A DNA stretch of 64,000 nt from Paenibacillus sp. AN1007 (GTDB lineage: Bacteria; Bacillota; Bacilli; Paenibacillales; Paenibacillaceae): positions 1,265,501 to 1,329,500 of the forward strand of contig NZ_CP159992.1 of NCBI RefSeq assembly GCF_040702995.1. The letters run 5' to 3'. How positions within the stretch are numbered: position 1 is the first letter of the stretch; the number at the start of each line of letters is the position of its first letter. Under the pieces are notes generated by a model that was not told where the DNA came from, did not search any database, and worked only from the letters and a program-made list of their open reading frames with translations. Shown here piece after piece: positions 26,782 to 35,941 of the stretch. The translations under genes were made by a program, and so were the position numbers.

Positions 26782-28653
26782 TTGAATATATTTTTTCATC
26801 GTATTATCCATCTGCTGTCTGACATGCTGCGGCCAAAACTGAAGCGGAGCACTGCTGCCCGAGGCAGCCTGCAGTGCTTTGAATACATCAATCTGTCCAT
26901 AGCCGTAATATTTATCGTGTCCCGGTTCACCCAGATCAATTACACTTTGCCGCATCAGGTCCATAACTTCGGTATTGGTCAAATCCGGATTCAGCGAGCG
27001 AATCAGCCCTGCCAGTGCGGCAACGTGTGGACTTGCCATGGATGTTCCTGAAAGGGCAGCATACTGATTGCCCGGATAGGTGCTGGCGATACTTGATCCG
27101 GGAGCCATCACATCCACATAATCCCCGTAATTGGAGTAGGAGGCTTTGTTCATATCCGGGTCTGTGGCAGAGACAGCAAATACTTCGGGATAAGCAGCAG
27201 GGTAGCCTGGACGCTCCGTATTATCATTGCCAGTTGCGGCAATCAGCACGATATCCCGGTCGAACGCGTATTTGATGGCATCATGAAGAAATTGAGCATC
27301 CGCATAATTGCCCAGACTCATATTTATCACTTTAGCGCCGTGATCGGCTGCCCAGATGATTCCTTCAGCAACCGCATACGTTGTACCTGATCCCGAATTG
27401 TCCAGCACTTTGACCGGAAGAACTTTATTGTACCAGCTCATGCCGGCTACGCCTTCGTTATTGTTCACGATAGCTCCAATAATGCCGGCAACGTGTGTGC
27501 CGTGACCAACATCGTCCAGAGGTTTACTTCCCGGATTAACGACGTTGTATCCTTCAAGCAATTTTCCTTTGAGATCCGGGTGGTCTACATCCACGCCTGT
27601 GTCTACTACCGCAACGATGACATCTTTGTTCCCTTTCGTAATATTCCATCCGCGGTTTGTCTCGATTGCAGGCAGGTTCCACTGATAATCCGAGAATAGA
27701 ACATCATTGGGAATGGGGACATCTGTTTGTTCAGCAGCCGTTTCGTTGGTTAAGTACATATAGTGAGGTTCCATGTAGAGTGGATTCCATTTGCTTCCGA
27801 AATAGTCACGTAATTGTTTATAGTTCATCGTCTCAGTCCGAAAAACATACGTATACCCAAGTTTGCGAACAGACGGCGTTTTCAAGTCTGAGCGAATGAT
27901 GCGCATGTCCCGTTCACCAGGGTCCTGCCGGAAACGAATTACAATTTCATTTTCGTAAAAATGGCTCGCATTAGCGTTGTCATGCCCTGTCTTTACCGTA
28001 ATTTCATTTAAGGTATCAGGGTGAACCGATTCAATTTTGAATTTCCCTTCACGTGGATACGGGATCATACGCAGGTTTTTGCGCTGATGTTCCTCGACGG
28101 CGTTTAATACGCTTTGACTAAAAAGAGCGATGATGGCCCGTTTGCTATCCTTGGAGGGCTGTCCCATCACAAAATATTTTTCTTTACCGAGCGGAAAGGA
28201 AGAGGATTCGAAGCTTTGGCCTTTACGGACTGCTTTTTTGGCCAGATTCAGGGCATGATTTAATTTCTGCTGCTCCAGCGTGCTGCCTTTTTTAAGTGCA
28301 CGATCAAATCGTTTAGTCGATGAGCCTGGAATGTTCATAAGCTGAATGGATCGGATATGCCCGTGGGAATCTTGAAGTTCTTTCATATACCGTTTTAACT
28401 GTGTATCCGTCATTACAGCACTTTTATCCAATATGATACGGAGATGCTGTTTGGCATCGACACGGGTAAGAAGATCGGTAGCCTTGATATCCTGAACCTT
28501 CAAACGCTGTTTGCTTGCATGCTCTTTCTGTGGATTTTCCTGCACGGCACTCGGTTTTGGGACGGTACGGTTGGATGTGGGAAGCAGAATAGTAAGTGCG
28601 AGTACGCCTGCACCTGCTGCAAGAGCCCAATTCACCCATCGCGGTCTGGACAT
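26779..28653 (-). CDS. S8 (subtilisin) family serine peptidase with long N-terminal extension
   Basis: This protein has 624 residues from the ATG at 28,653, chosen for AAGGAGG ten bases upstream. It has a membrane or signal segment (about residues 8-25), an extension of about 325 residues, then the subtilisin domain. The catalytic triad is Asp351 (VVDTGVD), His384 (GHGTHVAG) and Ser538 (GTSMASPH), with oxyanion Asn476. The extension is far longer than a normal inhibitor propeptide. Its last part (YENEIVIRFR) resembles a fervidolysin-type prodomain; the rest I do not recognise. A SigE-like site (AAATACT-N14-CATAAAAA, minus strand, 28,753-28,781) hints at mother-cell expression. Confidence 0.9.
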   Translation of the reverse strand: MSRPRWVNWALAAGAGVLALTILLPTSNRTVPKPSAVQENPQKEHASKQRLKVQDIKATDLLTRVDAKQHLRIILDKSAVMTDTQLKRYMKELQDSHGHIRSIQLMNIPGSSTKRFDRALKKGSTLEQQKLNHALNLAKKAVRKGQSFESSSFPLGKEKYFVMGQPSKDSKRAIIALFSQSVLNAVEEHQRKNLRMIPYPREGKFKIESVHPDTLNEITVKTGHDNANASHFYENEIVIRFRQDPGERDMRIIRSDLKTPSVRKLGYTYVFRTETMNYKQLRDYFGSKWNPLYMEPHYMYLTNETAAEQTDVPIPNDVLFSDYQWNLPAIETNRGWNITKGNKDVIVAVVDTGVDVDHPDLKGKLLEGYNVVNPGSKPLDDVGHGTHVAGIIGAIVNNNEGVAGMSWYNKVLPVKVLDNSGSGTTYAVAEGIIWAADHGAKVINMSLGNYADAQFLHDAIKYAFDRDIVLIAATGNDNTERPGYPAAYPEVFAVSATDPDMNKASYSNYGDYVDVMAPGSSIASTYPGNQYAALSGTSMASPHVAALAGLIRSLNPDLTNTEVMDLMRQSVIDLGEPGHDKYYGYGQIDVFKALQAASGSSAPLQFWPQHVRQQMDNTMKKYIQ

Positions 28654-28752
28654 TGAACAGAACCTCCTTCGTTCATTTTGCACAATTTGGTATGGCAGGC
28701 CTTGATGCATCGTCATCGCCATGGTTGTAGTTATCGTTAGGAGAAGCTTATA

Positions 28753-28781
28753 TTTTTATGCAAAAGAGTTCTGGAGTATTT
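28753..28781 (-). promoter_or_regulatory. Candidate SigE promoter of the S8 peptidase gene
   Basis: On the minus strand AAATACT and CATAAAAA are 14 bp apart. Both boxes match the SigE consensus only in part. The rest of the divergent gap up to 28,953 shows no other clear site. Confidence 0.3.
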
Positions 28782-28953
28782 AGCCGAAACCCGGCCAATT
28801 CACGACAGGAAGCGAAAGCGCGATTAAGGGATACCGCTCGTCAACTTTTTATGGTAGGATTATATCTGAGTATTCAAAAGGTCAGAGCACAAGTACGGTT
28901 TGGCCGACCTATACGTAAATATGTAAGGACTTATTTAAGGGGGAGCTACCTTT

Positions 28954-29460
28954 ATGTCAGCAGCCAATGTACAAAAAACATGTGAGTCAACCAGGGAAAA
29001 GTTAAAACCGGCGATCGATCGGATCGAAAAGTTTTTGAATGAAAATGCTTTGCCTGAACTGGATCAAAACCAGACGGAGGAATCAACTGCCTTCTACAAA
29101 GGATTTCTTTCAGATCTCCGTCATTTGCTCGTTTTTTCTGAAGTTTCTTACGAAAAACTTGGCGTTGTGCTGCGTCGTGCCAACTTTGATGTTGAATTTG
29201 CCGAAAAGGCTCTTTATAATACGTATCACCAAAGTGTAAACAGCTTTTTCTATCCAAAGAACGAATGTTACTCTGAGGACGGAAGATATGCTTACACTGG
29301 TCAGGATGCTATTCGTTTCCGTGACAAACCGATTCGAGCAGTGCGCGACGTTATTCTTGAAATTTCCAAAACGTATGAAGAGTTACGCGACGATCTGGCA
29401 TACTACGAGAGTGACTACCTGACTCAGCGCCGTATGCAAAAAGAGCGGAATCACGCTTAG
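28954..29460 (+). CDS. YpuI family protein (DUF3907)
   Basis: This 168-residue, mostly helical soluble protein matches the YpuI/DUF3907 family of Bacilli (YKGFLSDLRHLLVFSE; NSFFYPKNECYSEDGRYAYTG; RRMQ near the end). Function is unknown. It has no signal peptide or membrane segment. The ATG is preceded by AAGGGGGAG. A terminator follows at 29,565. Confidence 0.8.
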   Translation: MSAANVQKTCESTREKLKPAIDRIEKFLNENALPELDQNQTEESTAFYKGFLSDLRHLLVFSEVSYEKLGVVLRRANFDVEFAEKALYNTYHQSVNSFFYPKNECYSEDGRYAYTGQDAIRFRDKPIRAVRDVILEISKTYEELRDDLAYYESDYLTQRRMQKERNHA

Positions 29461-29564
29461 TTTTGCTTTGAACCGATAAGCTGAACTGTTTGATCATTCT
29501 TGGCTTATGAAATGAACTTAAATTTTCATTTAAATGATTACCAATTACCATAACTGTAAGATGA

Positions 29565-29589
29565 AACCGCCCTCGTGGCGGTTTTTTTG
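29565..29589 (+). terminator. Terminator of the ypuI-like gene
   Basis: AACCGCC (29,565-29,571) pairs with GGCGGTT (29,577-29,583) over a 5-nt loop and is followed by seven T. Confidence 0.92.
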
Positions 29590-29708
29590 TGCGGGTTTGA
29601 ATAAACAGACCACGAGTGACTGTGCTTTCCTGCATGTTATCATCTGGCATTTAACCGAAGAATATCGGATTTATCAAGGGGAAACAATAGATGTCGAGGT
29701 GATAAAAA

Positions 29709-29927
29709 ATGAGCCATGACAAACCAATTGTCAAATGCAGCGTCTCCAACTGTCATTTTTGGGGAGAAAATAACTTTTGCCAGGCCGATGCCATCATGAT
29801 TGACATTGACCAGCATGCTACCCGTCGTCTGCATGAAGAATTTGCCGGAGAGACATTTGATTCCGATCATCACGATCATGCACGTACCTCTTCAGCCACT
29901 TGCTGCCACACATTCAAACCCAAGTAA
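29709..29927 (+). CDS. DUF1540 domain protein
   Basis: This 72-residue protein carries the DUF1540 pattern (VKCSVSNCHFWGENNFCQADAI) with cysteines at about 10, 15 and 24, followed by a His/Asp-rich stretch (FDSDHHDHA) and TCCHTF. The conserved cysteines and histidines suggest metal binding; function is unknown. The ATG follows GAGGTGATAAAAA. The next gene starts 35 bp downstream. Confidence 0.85.
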   Translation: MSHDKPIVKCSVSNCHFWGENNFCQADAIMIDIDQHATRRLHEEFAGETFDSDHHDHARTSSATCCHTFKPK

Positions 29928-29961
29928 GCAGTCATCCACTTAATAACGGAGGTGCTTTCAC

Positions 29962-30381
29962 GTGAAGAATGATGATCTTAAAGACAATGGTCTGGACCGT
30001 TATAACACGGAAGCGAAGGATACCCATCAACGTCAACGTGTGGATTATCCAAGAAAAGCGTATCGCGAGGAATACGGGGCAGAGATGGCACCACCATCTG
30101 CAGTGCGGACCGGGGACAGAGAACGTGTACGTACCGAGAAGGCACCTGTGAAACATGAGGCAGATCGTGTGATGGAGTCAACAGGCCGTGCTGCAGGTTA
30201 TATGGGACTTGCTTTTGGGATCGCATCCTTGTTTATGTGGTCCATCGTGCTTGGCCCGGCTGCGGCCGTGCTTGGTTATTATGCTTATGTTAACGGTCGT
30301 AAAACGGCAGGAGCGTGGTCCATCGGACTAGGGATCGTCGCTACTCTGAGCTACTTTTTTATGATTCCTTTTGCACGTTAA
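29962..30381 (+). CDS. Small membrane protein of unknown function
   Basis: This 139-residue protein has a charged N-terminal half (about 75 residues, many Arg, Glu and Lys) and two hydrophobic segments (about 77-108 and 116-137) with Gly/Ala-rich helices (LGPAAAVLGYYAYVNGRKTAG). The membrane half resembles DUF4190-type proteins, but I cannot confirm it. The ribosome-binding site GGAGGTG is good. A strong terminator follows. Confidence 0.7.
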   Translation: MKNDDLKDNGLDRYNTEAKDTHQRQRVDYPRKAYREEYGAEMAPPSAVRTGDRERVRTEKAPVKHEADRVMESTGRAAGYMGLAFGIASLFMWSIVLGPAAAVLGYYAYVNGRKTAGAWSIGLGIVATLSYFFMIPFAR

Positions 30382-30439
30382 AAAGCGAAATATCTCCTTT
30401 GGGTCTACCGATGTTCTCTTCGATCCTGAGAAAATCAGG

Positions 30440-30480
30440 CCTTCCGCATTCACCCACGTGGTGAATGCGGAAGGTTTTTT
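30440..30480 (+). terminator. Terminator of the membrane protein gene
   Basis: CCTTCCGCATTCAC pairs perfectly with GTGAATGCGGAAGG and is followed by six T. The gap to the next gene at 30,601 shows nothing else. Confidence 0.95.
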
Positions 30481-30600
30481 CGCATTGACGCATAATTAAA
30501 CATCTAATCTGCTATTTTTTATGAAAATGATGGAACCTGCTTGTAAAACATTGTAGAATAAAGTCATCAAGTTTGAATGAAACGGGAGTGAATACAGCAC

Positions 30601-31347
30601 ATGCAGATTGATCCACGCAGTTCACGGCAGTTACTGGAGCTGCAGTTGTCCAATATCAATAACCAATCGAGCGGATCAGCTGTACAAGCTGGCTCGACGA
30701 CTGATTTTTCAGATGTAATGGATGGGCTGCTGGAGACAGATTCTCATGATCAGAACCATGCACAGAATCAGGCTCCGATCTCCAAAAGATCGAATGACGG
30801 GTTGCTGTGGCTTCAGCTCGGAAGTACTTACAGTCCAGATGCGAACACGATTAGCTCATCCAGAGCAGACAGTCTGGAATCTCTGCCAGCTCTGTCCGGA
30901 ACAGGACAGGCTGATTCCGGTAAATCCGTACCTACGGATTTCGAAACGCTGATCTCACAGGCCAGTATTAAATATGGAGTTCCCGAGTCGCTGATCAAGG
31001 CGGTCATCGATACGGAATCAGGCTTTAACCCGAGTGTAGTCTCTTCGGCAGGTGCCAAGGGCCTTATGCAGTTAATGGATGGTACGGCAGCTGGACTTGG
31101 AGTAAGCGACTCTTTCGATCCGGGTCAAAATATTGATGCAGGAACCAAATATTTATCGCTGCAGCTCCAGCGTTTTGGAGGACAGGAAAAAATGGCTTTG
31201 GCAGCTTATAATGCCGGACCAGGACGGGTAAACAGACTTGGTGTTACGGACGATGATGAACTGATGAGCAAGCTTCACCTGTTACCCGTTGAAACACAGA
31301 ACTATATTACCAAAGTGGAGCGGGCCCGTTCCAAATATATGATTTAA
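30601..31347 (+). CDS. SLT-domain lytic transglycosylase
   Basis: This 248-residue protein has a disordered Ser/Gln-rich N-terminal half without a clear signal peptide, then a lytic transglycosylase domain from about residue 116. The catalytic Glu is E139 in DTESGFNP, and the fold motifs GAKGLMQLM and AAYNAGPGRV are present. It cleaves peptidoglycan glycan strands. It is similar in layout to B. subtilis CwlQ. The lack of an obvious export signal may mean a non-classical route or association with flagellar or sporulation machinery, which is inference. Confidence 0.88.
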   Translation: MQIDPRSSRQLLELQLSNINNQSSGSAVQAGSTTDFSDVMDGLLETDSHDQNHAQNQAPISKRSNDGLLWLQLGSTYSPDANTISSSRADSLESLPALSGTGQADSGKSVPTDFETLISQASIKYGVPESLIKAVIDTESGFNPSVVSSAGAKGLMQLMDGTAAGLGVSDSFDPGQNIDAGTKYLSLQLQRFGGQEKMALAAYNAGPGRVNRLGVTDDDELMSKLHLLPVETQNYITKVERARSKYMI

Positions 31348-31566
31348 AGTAAGCAGCACTGACTCTTCAGGCTGTCTTGTCATCGGGTGAGTATACAGAT
31401 TATGTACAGCTTAACCGATCAAGTCGGGCAGAAAGGATCCAATGCAGGAAGGCAGGTCTTCTATACGATCTGCTCCTGGTTGGTCTTTTTGTGTTGTACA
31501 GAGATCGTGGTACAATGCTCACTGTAGATGTTAATGAACGAAATGATAAGGAAGGTGTACCCCCTT

Positions 31567-32715
31567 GTGAAATATTTTGATTATGCGGCAGCGACACCTC
31601 CGTATCCGGACGTGATTCGCACAATGTCAGAGATTATGGAAACCCAGTTCGGCAATGCTTCGTCCATTCATGGATATGGTGAACGTGCGGATCAGCTGCT
31701 TCGCCGGGCACGTGCGGCCTGCGCTGCTGCAGTAGGTGTCAAGGCAGATGAGATCATATTTACTTCCGGGGCAACGGAGAGCAATAATCTTGCCATTAAG
31801 GGGGCGGCTCTCCGGTACTGCTCACGAGGAAAACATATTATAACTACGGCAGCTGAGCATGCATCAGTCTATGAGAGTGTACTTCAGCTGCAGCAGTGGG
31901 GGTGGGATGTCACTTTTCTCCCAGTTGATTCGAGAGGTGTTGTTACTGCTGACCAAGTCATGAGTGCCGTCCGTTCGGATACTGTGCTTGTCAGCCTGAT
32001 GCATGTGAACAACGAGACAGGAGCGATTCATCCGCTGGAGGAGATTGGCAGCATCCTCAAAAAAAATGCGCCGCGTATCCTTTTTCATGTGGATGGTGTG
32101 CAGGGATTCGGAAAATTGCAGGCCGCACCGACTCAGTGGAAAGCAGATCTGTACAGCTTGTCTGCGCATAAGATTCGGGGACCGAAAGGTGCCGGACTTC
32201 TGTATGTCAGAAGCGGTATAGAGCTTACTCCGCTTCTGTCAGGGGGGGCGCAGGAACATGGGCTCAGAGCAGGGACAGAAAATATGGCTCTGATTGTCGG
32301 CATGGCCAAGGCTATGCGAATCGCAGCGGAGGGGCAGGTCGAGTTTTCAAAACGCATAAGCGTGCTCCGAGACCGTGTTATGGATGCGATCGCTGCCATT
32401 CCAGAGCTCCAGCTTAACAGTACGAAAGAAGGGGCACCGCATATTGTACATTTCTCCTATCCTGGTATGAAGGCCGAAGCAGCACTGCATACACTGGAAC
32501 AGCTTGGATGCACGGTGTCGACCCAGTCCGCATGCTCCTCGCGTTCGGCAGAGCCAAGTCGGGTGCTGCTTGCCATGGGAAGAGATGCAGCCTGCGCTGC
32601 TGGAGGACTGCGCATTAGTTTCGGTGATGAACATACTGAAGAGGATGCAGCTGTGCTGGAAAAGGCGCTGCATCAGATGGTGGCTCAGCTGCGGCCACTC
32701 GAAAGGCGGATGTAA
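31567..32715 (+). CDS. nifZ: Cysteine desulfurase (NifS/IscS-like) paired with ThiI
   Basis: This protein has 382 residues from the GTG at 31,567 (AAGGAAGG upstream). It has the PLP lysine K202 in SAHKIRGPKGAG and the sulfur-carrying cysteine C323 in SACSSRS. It takes sulfur from cysteine as an enzyme-bound persulfide. The thiI gene follows 5 bp later, the NifZ-ThiI arrangement of B. subtilis, so its sulfur probably goes to 4-thiouridine in tRNA. The reading frame extends upstream to 31,528, but without a suitable ribosome-binding site. Confidence 0.92.
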   Translation: MKYFDYAAATPPYPDVIRTMSEIMETQFGNASSIHGYGERADQLLRRARAACAAAVGVKADEIIFTSGATESNNLAIKGAALRYCSRGKHIITTAAEHASVYESVLQLQQWGWDVTFLPVDSRGVVTADQVMSAVRSDTVLVSLMHVNNETGAIHPLEEIGSILKKNAPRILFHVDGVQGFGKLQAAPTQWKADLYSLSAHKIRGPKGAGLLYVRSGIELTPLLSGGAQEHGLRAGTENMALIVGMAKAMRIAAEGQVEFSKRISVLRDRVMDAIAAIPELQLNSTKEGAPHIVHFSYPGMKAEAALHTLEQLGCTVSTQSACSSRSAEPSRVLLAMGRDAACAAGGLRISFGDEHTEEDAAVLEKALHQMVAQLRPLERRM

Positions 32716-32720
32716 ATTAA

Positions 32721-33965
32721 ATGTTGAATTATGATATGCTGCTTCTCCGTTTTGGAGAGTTTATGTTAAAAGGGAAAAACCGTTCACGTTTTGAAAAAAC
32801 GATAATCACTCAAGTAAAAGCGCTGCTTAAACCTTTTCCAGGAGCAAGCCTGCGTAAAGAATATGGCCGGGTATATGTGGATCTGGGCGGCGAATCTCAT
32901 ACCAAGCTCATTCCCGTGTTAAAGCGTGTATTTGGTGTGATGTCAATTAGTCCCGTTAAAGTCACGCCGTCCGAAATAGACGAGATTGTACAAACGGCGG
33001 TTGCGTTCATGGATGAACGTGCTGAAGAATTCGGGGAAGTCACAACCTTTAAGGTGAATGCACGGCGGGTATGGAAGGCATTCCCCCATTCTTCTCATGA
33101 AACCAATCATATGGTCGGTTCACCCATCCTGCGCAAGTTTCAGCAGCTGAAGGTGGATGTACGTAATCCGGATATCGAACTGCGCGTAGAAATCCGCGAA
33201 CAGGGCACGTATATTTTCAGTGAAGTTATTCCTGCCGCAGGCGGATTCCCGCTCGGAACGAATGGCAAAGCTATGGTTCTTCTTTCTGGCGGCATAGACA
33301 GTCCTGTAGCGGCCTGGTCCTCTATGCGCCGTGGACTGGAAGTAGAGTGTGTGCATTTCTACAGTTATCCATTTACAAGCCAGCGGGCGAAGGAAAAGGT
33401 GATTGATTTGGCTCGTGCTCTTGCAGATCATGCGGGTACAATCAAATTACATCTTGTTCCGTTTACGGAGATTCAGACAGCATTCACGCAGCTCGGGCAG
33501 GATAATCTCATCATTACTCTAATGAGGCGTTCCATGCTGCGAATTGCGACCCTATTGGCAGAACGCGAACGTGCTCTTGCGCTGATCACCGGAGATAGTC
33601 TGGGCCAGGTCGCGAGCCAGACCCTTCCAAGCATGAACGTCATCGGAAGGGCCACGGACCTGCCGATCCTCAGACCACTGGTCATGATGGACAAGCAGGA
33701 AATTATCTCACTTTCCAAACAAATTGGTACGTATGATATTTCCATTCTGCCTTATGAAGATTGCTGTACATTGTTTGTTCCCAAATCCCCATCGACCAAT
33801 CCGAATCTTCGGATCGTGGACAAAATTGAAGCGACGATGAGTCAGCTGCCGGAATGGCTGAAGAAGGCGGTAGAACAGACCGAAACAATCACCCTGCATG
33901 CTGGAGAGACTTCCATACTGGCGGGACAATCGGAGGAAAGTGGGATCAAGGACGACTGGTTCTAA
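32721..33965 (+). CDS. thiI: tRNA 4-thiouridine synthase ThiI
   Basis: This 414-residue protein has an N-terminal ferredoxin-like and THUMP RNA-binding region (about 1-165), and a PP-loop ATPase domain with VLLSGGIDSPVAAW. A conserved Cys pair sits in YEDCCTLF. It lacks the C-terminal rhodanese domain of Gram-negative ThiI, normal for Bacilli. It adenylates U8 of tRNA and accepts sulfur from the adjacent desulfurase. Confidence 0.95.
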   Translation: MLNYDMLLLRFGEFMLKGKNRSRFEKTIITQVKALLKPFPGASLRKEYGRVYVDLGGESHTKLIPVLKRVFGVMSISPVKVTPSEIDEIVQTAVAFMDERAEEFGEVTTFKVNARRVWKAFPHSSHETNHMVGSPILRKFQQLKVDVRNPDIELRVEIREQGTYIFSEVIPAAGGFPLGTNGKAMVLLSGGIDSPVAAWSSMRRGLEVECVHFYSYPFTSQRAKEKVIDLARALADHAGTIKLHLVPFTEIQTAFTQLGQDNLIITLMRRSMLRIATLLAERERALALITGDSLGQVASQTLPSMNVIGRATDLPILRPLVMMDKQEIISLSKQIGTYDISILPYEDCCTLFVPKSPSTNPNLRIVDKIEATMSQLPEWLKKAVEQTETITLHAGETSILAGQSEESGIKDDWF

Positions 33966-34014
33966 ACTGCGGTATCGCAGGTAGACATAACAAATGAAAT
34001 GTTAATAAAACACA

Positions 34015-34060
34015 AAAACAGGACGGACCGATGAAATCATCGGTCCGTCCTGTTTTGTTT
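34015..34060. terminator. Terminator after thiI, usable on both strands
   Basis: AAAACAGGACGGACCGATGA pairs with its complement across two bases, followed by TTTTGTTTTG on the + strand. On the minus strand the same hairpin has a shorter T-tract and could serve the facing terC pseudogene. Confidence 0.92.
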
Positions 34061-34107
34061 TGTCTGGATATTTCAAATGTTTAGATAAGCTGCATCCCAA
34101 GCTTGTC

Positions 34108-34808
34108 TTAGGAATAGGAGCGCTGTCGTTCATGTCGAGCTTTACTGCTTGAAGTACGTTTGCGGTAACCGGCAAACACTACGCCGCCAATAACCAAAAC
34201 GATAAACAGGATGCGCAGTACAGGATGCTCGGTGAAAAACGGCATGATTCGTTTCTCTTCCGTAATCATATTTGAGGCGGTATAACCTAGTACGATCGCG
34301 CCAACATAGATGATCCAGGGAAAGCGATTAATCAATTTGATAAACAAGGTGCTGCCCCAAACGATAATGGGAACACTGATCAACAATCCGAGGATGACAA
34401 GAACCAGATGCTGCTGGGCAGCCCCAGCAACGGCAATCACGTTATCGAGCCCCATGGCCGCATCCGCGATGATAATCGTACGGACAGCGGTCCAGAGTGA
34501 GGTTCCTGCCTGAATGTCGTCGTGCTCATCCCCCTGATCCGCCAGCAGTTTGTAGGCAATCCAGATGAGAAGCAGCCCCCCACGAGCAGAAGCCAAGGTA
34601 CTTTGAGCAGCCATAATACAACGACGGTAGCCGCAATTCGAATGAGAAGGGCACCGCCCGTGCCGTACAGAATGGCTTTTTTTTGTACGGAAGGGTGCAA
34701 ATTTCTGGCTGCAAGACCAATAACGATCGCATTGTCGCCAGCCAGGATGAGATCAATAAAGACAACGTTCAACAAAGCCAGCCAGAATGCAGGACTAAAC
34801 AGCTCCAT
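34108..34808 (-). pseudogene. TerC family membrane protein, frameshifted at a C6 tract
   Basis: Two overlapping minus-strand frames together make one TerC protein of about 230 residues. The first (from 34,808) gives the N-terminal part with LILAGDNAIVIGLAARNL up to VPWLLLVGG. The second continues with LLLIWIAYKLLADQ and the DAAMGLDNVIAVAG motif to 34,108. They join at a run of six C on the + strand (34,576-34,581); one more base would restore the frame. The intact paralogue at 34,897 has AAGGLLLFWIALKLL at the same place. TerC proteins are membrane proteins linked to metal handling. It could be a real mutation, a slippage switch or a sequencing error. Confidence 0.85.
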
Positions 34809-34896
34809 GGCGATATGTCACTCCCTATATATTCTTCGATCACTAAGAATAGCATGTACATCTCTTACATACAAGTTAGAGTGGGGGGATGAGAAC

Positions 34897-35556
34897 ATGG
34901 ATACACTGTGGCTGTTAACACAAATTTTAATGATTAATCTGGTGCTGAGTGGAGATAACGCGGTTGTCATTGCACTGGCGAGTAAAGATTTACCTCCGGC
35001 GCAGCGTAAAAAGGCCGTATGGTGGGGCGCATTCGGCGCCGTGCTGTTACGCTGTGTACTTACTTTTGCAGCTGTATTACTGCTGGGCATTCCATTCATT
35101 CAGGCAGCCGGCGGACTTTTATTGTTCTGGATTGCGCTGAAACTGCTGCTTCAAAACGATGATGAAGTACATATTCGCAATGCGTCGACAACATGGAAAG
35201 CGGTCCAAACGATTCTGGTTGCCGATTTTGTAATGAGTCTGGATAATGTATTGGCTATAGCGGCTTTAGCGGATGGCGATCTGGCTTTGATTGTCATTGG
35301 CATTGCGATCAGCATTCCTATCGTTGTATGGGGAAGTGGAATCATTGTCGATCTGCTGAAACGGTTTCCTGTTCTGGTGTATGCTGGATCAGGTATACTG
35401 GCCTTCACCGCCGGTGAGATGTTGATGAAGGACCCCAAGCTTGGAGAATGGTTGGGAGGCATGGCAGCGGAAGCACATGCGATGCTGCCTGCGGCTATGG
35501 CCTGTCTGGTTATGGCAGCAGGGGGAGCCCACAGATTTGTTCGCCGCAATACGTAG
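34897..35556 (+). CDS. TerC family integral membrane protein
   Basis: This 219-residue protein has about six to seven hydrophobic segments and the family motifs NLVLSGDNAVVIALA and FVMSLDNVLAIAALA with their membrane-embedded Asp-Asn pairs. B. subtilis relatives (YceF, YkoY, YjbE type) are linked to manganese export and to metal loading of exported proteins. I chose ATG 34,897 because GTGGGGGGAT precedes it and the N-terminus then fits the family. It is divergent from a frameshifted paralogue 88 bp away. Confidence 0.9.
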   Translation: MDTLWLLTQILMINLVLSGDNAVVIALASKDLPPAQRKKAVWWGAFGAVLLRCVLTFAAVLLLGIPFIQAAGGLLLFWIALKLLLQNDDEVHIRNASTTWKAVQTILVADFVMSLDNVLAIAALADGDLALIVIGIAISIPIVVWGSGIIVDLLKRFPVLVYAGSGILAFTAGEMLMKDPKLGEWLGGMAAEAHAMLPAAMACLVMAAGGAHRFVRRNT

Positions 35557-35636
35557 GCACTACTCGTGAAGAAAAAGGCAGTATTAAAAATAATCCCTAG
35601 GTGACATTTAACAAAGGTTCCTGAGGGGCTAAAGTG

Positions 35637-35673
35637 AACGTTCAAACCAATAGGTGGGGACGTTTATTTTTTT
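35637..35673 (+). terminator. Weak terminator after the intact terC gene
   Basis: AACGT and ACGTT pair over a long loop, and a T8 run follows. The stem is short. The rest of the 385-bp gap to 35,941 is AT-rich, and I see no clear promoter or RNA in it. Confidence 0.4.
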
Positions 35674-35941
35674 GTATGTAAAAGGATTTTTTGAGTAATG
35701 CTGCTGCATAAAATTATATCTGGTGACACTTAGGGGAATACAAAATATTGTCGAGAATTGCGTTCATTCTAGTACCGTTTAGATCCTTTCATTTTCGACA
35801 TCAAGTATAGTTTTTTGTGGAAACATCAGATACACTAGAAACATAAGATGAAGCTTGTTTGGCAGTTAAAAGATGTCTTTAGTCTGGAGTGCAGCAGAGC
35901 TTGAAAATTACATAGTTTAATCAAAACAAGGGGGGAAACAG

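Noticed and set aside
28758..28985. 75-codon frame before the ypuI-like gene
   Set aside because: It has no ribosome-binding site, overlaps the next gene start and shows no recognisable motif.
34570..34590. Programmed ribosomal frameshift in the terC gene
   Set aside because: There is no slippery heptamer with a following stem in the right place that I can see. A plain indel in a C run is simpler, though not excluded.
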